This document shows positions 7,274 through 9,345 of a DNA stretch of 9,345 bases, one piece after another; position 1 is the stretch's first letter, and every line of letters starts with the position of its first letter. Source of the stretch: JASFUX01 sp050050115 (GTDB lineage: Bacteria; Pseudomonadota; Alphaproteobacteria; Caulobacterales; Maricaulaceae); assembly GCA_050050115.1 (NCBI GenBank), contig JASFUX010000138.1, positions 1 through 9,345 of the forward strand. The letters run 5' to 3'. The position numbers were made by a program, and so were the translations under genes. The notes under the pieces were generated by a model. It did no database searches, was not told where the DNA came from, and worked only from the letters and a program-made list of their open reading frames with translations.

Positions 7274-7822
7274 ATGGGCGGGAACAGACTCATCGCACTG
7301 GCTGTCGGCGGCCTTCTGGCCGTTGCGCTGGCGAACGAGTTTCTCGCCGAAGACCAGCCCTTCATGCTCCAGACCGCGCCCGCGGCGCAAAGCGCCGCAG
7401 AGTCCATGTGGAGCGCGGAGCCTGGTTCCGCGCCCGCCGCGGAGGTCGCCTCCCTCGTCAAGGAAGCCGACGGCCACTTCTACGCCGAAGCCATGGTCGC
7501 CGCCGATCGCAGCTCAAGCGTGCGCGTGCGCTTTCTGGTCGACACCGGCGCCTCGATGGTCGCGCTCACCTTGGACGATGCGTTACGCGCGGGCGTCGAA
7601 GCGGACCAGCTCGAGTACATCGTGCCGGTCGAGACCGCGTCGGGCCGCACCTTCGGCGCGCCGGTGCGGCTGGCGCGCCTGCGCGTCGCCGGCGTCGAAC
7701 TCGAAGACGTCGACGCCATCGTCATCGAGCGCGGACTGCCGCGCTCCTTGCTGGGCATGACCTTTCTCGGTCGGCTCGGCCGTCTCGAGGTCGCGGGCGA
7801 CACGCTGATCCTGCGGCGCTGA
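7274..7822 (+). CDS. Retropepsin-like (clan AA) aspartic protease, membrane-anchored
   Basis: Single-domain aspartic protease of the bacterial retropepsin-like family (TIGR02281-type), 182 residues. An N-terminal hydrophobic segment (about 5-22) probably anchors it in the inner membrane with the catalytic domain in the periplasm; a linker rich in Ala, Ser and Pro (about 32-56) follows. The catalytic motif is FLVDTGASMVAL (87-98) with D90. The fold's later hallmark, SLLGMTFLGRL (158-168), is present. With one DTG motif it should act as a homodimer, like retroviral proteases. Related proteins such as the Rickettsia enzyme APRc process surface proteins; the substrate here is unknown. GAGAGG (7265-7270) lies 3 nt before the ATG, a short spacing. 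It follows the small membrane protein by 55 nt and converges with dusA, whose stop is only 20 nt away. Confidence 0.9.
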   Translation: MGGNRLIALAVGGLLAVALANEFLAEDQPFMLQTAPAAQSAAESMWSAEPGSAPAAEVASLVKEADGHFYAEAMVAADRSSSVRVRFLVDTGASMVALTLDDALRAGVEADQLEYIVPVETASGRTFGAPVRLARLRVAGVELEDVDAIVIERGLPRSLLGMTFLGRLGRLEVAGDTLILRR

Positions 7823-7847
7823 ACCTTCGACCGGCCAACCGTTCAGC
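7818..7847. terminator. Inverted repeat spanning the convergent stop codons of the retropepsin-like and dusA genes
   Basis: GCTGAAC (7818-7824) and GTTCAGC (7841-7847) form a perfect 7-bp stem with a 16-nt loop. Each arm contains one gene's TGA stop (7820-7822 on plus; 7843-7845 on minus), so both transcripts would end in the same hairpin. No T-run follows on either side, so if it terminates it is not a canonical intrinsic terminator. A role in bidirectional termination or 3'-end protection is inferred. Confidence 0.4.
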
Positions 7848-8844
7848 CCGCTTCCACGCTCTGCATCGCTTCAAGCGCGCGCCGGACGACGTCGCCCGTC
7901 GCGCCGGGCCGAACCGCCTCGCTCGACAGCAGGCGCCGCCACGTGCGCGCACCGGGCTGGCCGTGGAACAGTCCCAGCGCATGGCGCGTCACCGCATGCG
8001 GCGACCGGCCCGCCTGCACGGCTTCATCGGCGAGCGTGGCGAGCTTCAACGCCGCCTCGCGCCGGTCGGCGACGGGCGCGGGCGCGTCGTAGACGCGCGG
8101 ATCGACTTCGGCGAGCACCCAGGGCGTCTCATAGGCCGCGCGCCCGAGCATGACGCCGTCGAGACCGACCCCCTCGCGCGCCGCGGCGTCGAGATCGCCA
8201 AGTCCGCCATTGAGACAGATCTCCAGCTCCGGCCGCGCCGTCTTGAGCGCCCGGACGATCTCGTAGTCGAGCGGCGGCGCAGTGCGGTTCTCCTTCGGCG
8301 AAAGGCCCTGAAGCCACGCCTTGCGCGCATGCACATAGAGCCGCGCCGCGCCCGCCGACGCAGCCGCGTCCGCTACCGCGAACAACGCTTCGCGCGGTTC
8401 CTGGTCATCGACGCCGATCCGGCATTTGACCGTCACCGGAAGATCCACCGCACCCGCCATCGCGGCGACGGCGGCGGCGACGGTCTCGGGCTCCTCCATC
8501 AAACAGGCGCCGAACCGGCCCTCCTGCACTCGATCGGACGGACAGCCGACGTTGAGGTTGATCTCGTCATAGCCGAACCCCGCGCCGATCTCCGCCGCCT
8601 GGGAGAGCGCCGCCGGATCCGCGCCGCCCAGCTGCAGCGCCAGCGGCCGTTCGACCGGCGCAAAGCCCAAGAGCCGGTCGCGATCGCCATGGATCACCGC
8701 CTGCGCGGTCACCATCTCGGTGAACAACAGCGCGCGCGCCGTCAGCACGCGATGAAACCGCCGGCACCACGTGTCGGTCCAGTCCATCATAGGGGCGACA
8801 GCGAAAATGATGGCTGCAGACTCCTGTACTTGACGGCGCTTCAT
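7843..8844 (-). CDS. dusA: tRNA-dihydrouridine synthase A
   Basis: FMN-dependent enzyme that reduces specific uridines in the tRNA D-loop (U20/U20a in E. coli) to dihydrouridine using NADPH; cytoplasmic, 333 residues, the usual DusA length. VAPMMDWTDTWCRRFHR (16-32) is the family's opening FMN-binding stretch. NLNVGCPSDRV (97-107) holds catalytic C101. K140 in VTVKCRIG is the expected FMN-contacting lysine. HARKAWLQGLSPKENR (172-187) is a DusA-specific signature. LNGGLGD (211-217) and VMLGRAAYETPW (231-242) complete the phosphate-binding end of the TIM barrel. I chose the ATG at 8844; GGAG sits about 10 nt upstream. In-frame alternatives are ATG at 8868 (no ribosome site) and TTG at 8907. It converges on the retropepsin-like gene and diverges from the secretion gene. 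Confidence 0.96.
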   Translation of the reverse strand: MKRRQVQESAAIIFAVAPMMDWTDTWCRRFHRVLTARALLFTEMVTAQAVIHGDRDRLLGFAPVERPLALQLGGADPAALSQAAEIGAGFGYDEINLNVGCPSDRVQEGRFGACLMEEPETVAAAVAAMAGAVDLPVTVKCRIGVDDQEPREALFAVADAAASAGAARLYVHARKAWLQGLSPKENRTAPPLDYEIVRALKTARPELEICLNGGLGDLDAAAREGVGLDGVMLGRAAYETPWVLAEVDPRVYDAPAPVADRREAALKLATLADEAVQAGRSPHAVTRHALGLFHGQPGARTWRRLLSSEAVRPGATGDVVRRALEAMQSVEAG

Positions 8845-9238
8845 TTGGTGCGCGCTCCGCTGATGCATCAAAGGAAACGTGTACCGGCCGCTGTCGGCAG
8901 GCCGCAAAAAAGCGCTGGGCGATCGAAGTCGTCAAGGGTTGAGGCGGTGTCCAATCCGACCGAAGGCCGGTCCAGGATGCTTCTCCAGGGCGCTTCAGAG
9001 GTTAACCAAACGCCGCGGACGCGGCTCGCGGCCGGCGCAGGCCAGCTGCAGACTTCAAGGCTGGGACTGTCCTTGCGCTGCAACCGACGCGTTCAATTTC
9101 ATTGTACGGTTGATACAATGGCCGGCGTCCGTGCTGCGAGAGGGGGCCATGAGGTGCGATTGACCGAATCCGCGCGCGCGGCGTCTCCCCGACAGGGACC
9201 TCCCCTTCGCGTATTTGGCGAACAGTTCGAATAGCCCC
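8845..9238. other. Divergent intergenic region between dusA and the type I secretion gene
   Basis: About 390 bp with no convincing gene; short frames here lack family-like sequence and have irregular third-position bases. On the minus strand, TTGACG (8935-8930) is a fair -35 for dusA, but the sequence 17 nt on (CTTTTT) is a poor -10. A 5-bp hairpin GACCG/CGGTC lies at 8958-8972, GGTTAACC at 9000-9007 contains a TTAACC that could be a CtrA-like half site, and a strong inverted repeat sits at 9100-9120. Local GC is lower than in the genes around 9090-9120, as expected for a control region. Confidence 0.55.
9100..9120. promoter_or_regulatory. Operator-like inverted repeat upstream of the type I secretion gene
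   Basis: CATTGTA (9100-9106) and TACAATG (9114-9120) are perfect 7-bp inverted arms around CGGTTGA, in an AT-richer patch. The centre-to-centre spacing of the arms (14 bp) is reasonable for a dimeric helix-turn-helix regulator. The right arm contains TACAAT (9114-9119), 5 of 6 to a -10 box, with a weak TTCAAT -35 at 9092-9097, so a bound regulator could block a promoter reading toward the gene at 9239. The regulator is not identifiable in this window. Confidence 0.4.
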
Positions 9239-9345
9239 ATGCCGACGACCGCCGCTTCGATACGCACGGCCAGCCCCATCGCGCGCGCGATCGGGCAATG
9301 CCGCCGGCACGCGATCTTCCTGATCGTCTTCAGCGCGCTGTTGAA
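9239..9345 (+). CDS. Probable type I secretion permease/ATPase, N-terminus only (PrtD/HlyB-like ABC exporter)
   Basis: Only the first 35 codons lie in the window; the frame is open at the right edge. The sequence PIARAIGQCRRHAIFLIV followed by FSALL has the pattern seen at the start of PrtD-type ABC exporters: a short polar lead, 'ALxxCRxH', then the first transmembrane helix beginning with a hydrophobic run and FSALLN, usually followed by the YMLQVYDRV motif just outside this window. Such proteins pair a membrane domain with an ATPase and, with a membrane-fusion protein and TolC, export RTX-like proteins. The start is uncertain: the ATG at 9239 has no clear ribosome site, and an in-frame TTG at 9215 would add 8 residues. 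The identification rests on pattern memory over a short stretch. Confidence 0.58.
   Translation, partial: MPTTAASIRTASPIARAIGQCRRHAIFLIVFSALL

Noticed and set aside
8958..8972. GACCG-N5-CGGTC hairpin
   Set aside because: The 5-bp stem is short, has no T-run and is expected by chance in this composition.
8868..9163. Short frames on both strands in the dusA upstream region
   Set aside because: No ribosome site, no family-like sequence, and mixed third-position bases; treated as intergenic.
7408..9234. A 608-codon open frame on the plus strand running through the retropepsin-like gene and antisense to dusA
   Set aside because: It is very Arg-rich with no domain-like pattern, overlaps two well-supported genes in other frames, and is explained by the scarcity of stops in high-GC DNA.
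9055..9345. Minus-strand frame entering from the right edge and ending at 9055, with a protein-like stretch around 9200-9300
   Set aside because: It shares third codon positions with the plus-strand secretion gene, so base bias does not separate them. The plus strand matches a known N-terminal pattern, and the minus frame degrades in composition toward its end.

Overview
The window looks like chromosomal DNA of a high-GC alphaproteobacterium. This rests on strong G/C preference at third codon positions, a DusA and a single-domain clan-AA aspartic protease of alphaproteobacterial type, a TonB-dependent receptor, and a probable PrtD-type type I secretion ATPase. A Caulobacterales/Maricaulales (Hyphomonadaceae-like) source is plausible, but nothing here fixes the lineage. 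I see no rRNA, tRNA, CRISPR array, insertion sequence, integrase, phage gene or origin.

Layout. (1) Positions 1-1964, minus strand: the first 654 codons of a TonB-dependent receptor-type outer-membrane protein that runs off the left edge. (2) 1965-2212: divergent intergenic region with a candidate promoter facing right. (3) 2213-5194, plus strand: a likely co-transcribed group of a site-2-protease-type membrane metalloprotease with a CBS pair, a SixA-like histidine phosphatase, and an exported M24 (Xaa-Pro-type) metallopeptidase with a Tat-like, lipobox-containing N-terminus. (4) 5315-7822, plus strand: a membrane family-2 glycosyltransferase, a small two-helix membrane protein and a membrane-anchored retropepsin-like protease. 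(5) 7843-8844, minus strand: tRNA-dihydrouridine synthase DusA, convergent with the protease gene; an inverted repeat covers both stop codons. (6) 8845-9238: about 390 bp of mostly non-coding DNA with a clean 7-bp-arm inverted repeat. (7) 9239 to the right edge, plus strand: the first 35 codons of a probable type I secretion permease/ATPase.

Working together. Much of the content concerns the cell envelope: outer-membrane transport, intramembrane and periplasmic proteolysis, polysaccharide synthesis and possibly type I secretion. DusA is a housekeeping tRNA-modification enzyme and probably unrelated. Each gene can be placed in a known family. I find no convincing wholly new system. The points most worth following are the lipoprotein-type M24 peptidase beside an intramembrane protease, the glycosyltransferase/small membrane protein/retropepsin group, the operator-like palindrome before the secretion gene, and the symmetrical hairpin at the convergent stops.
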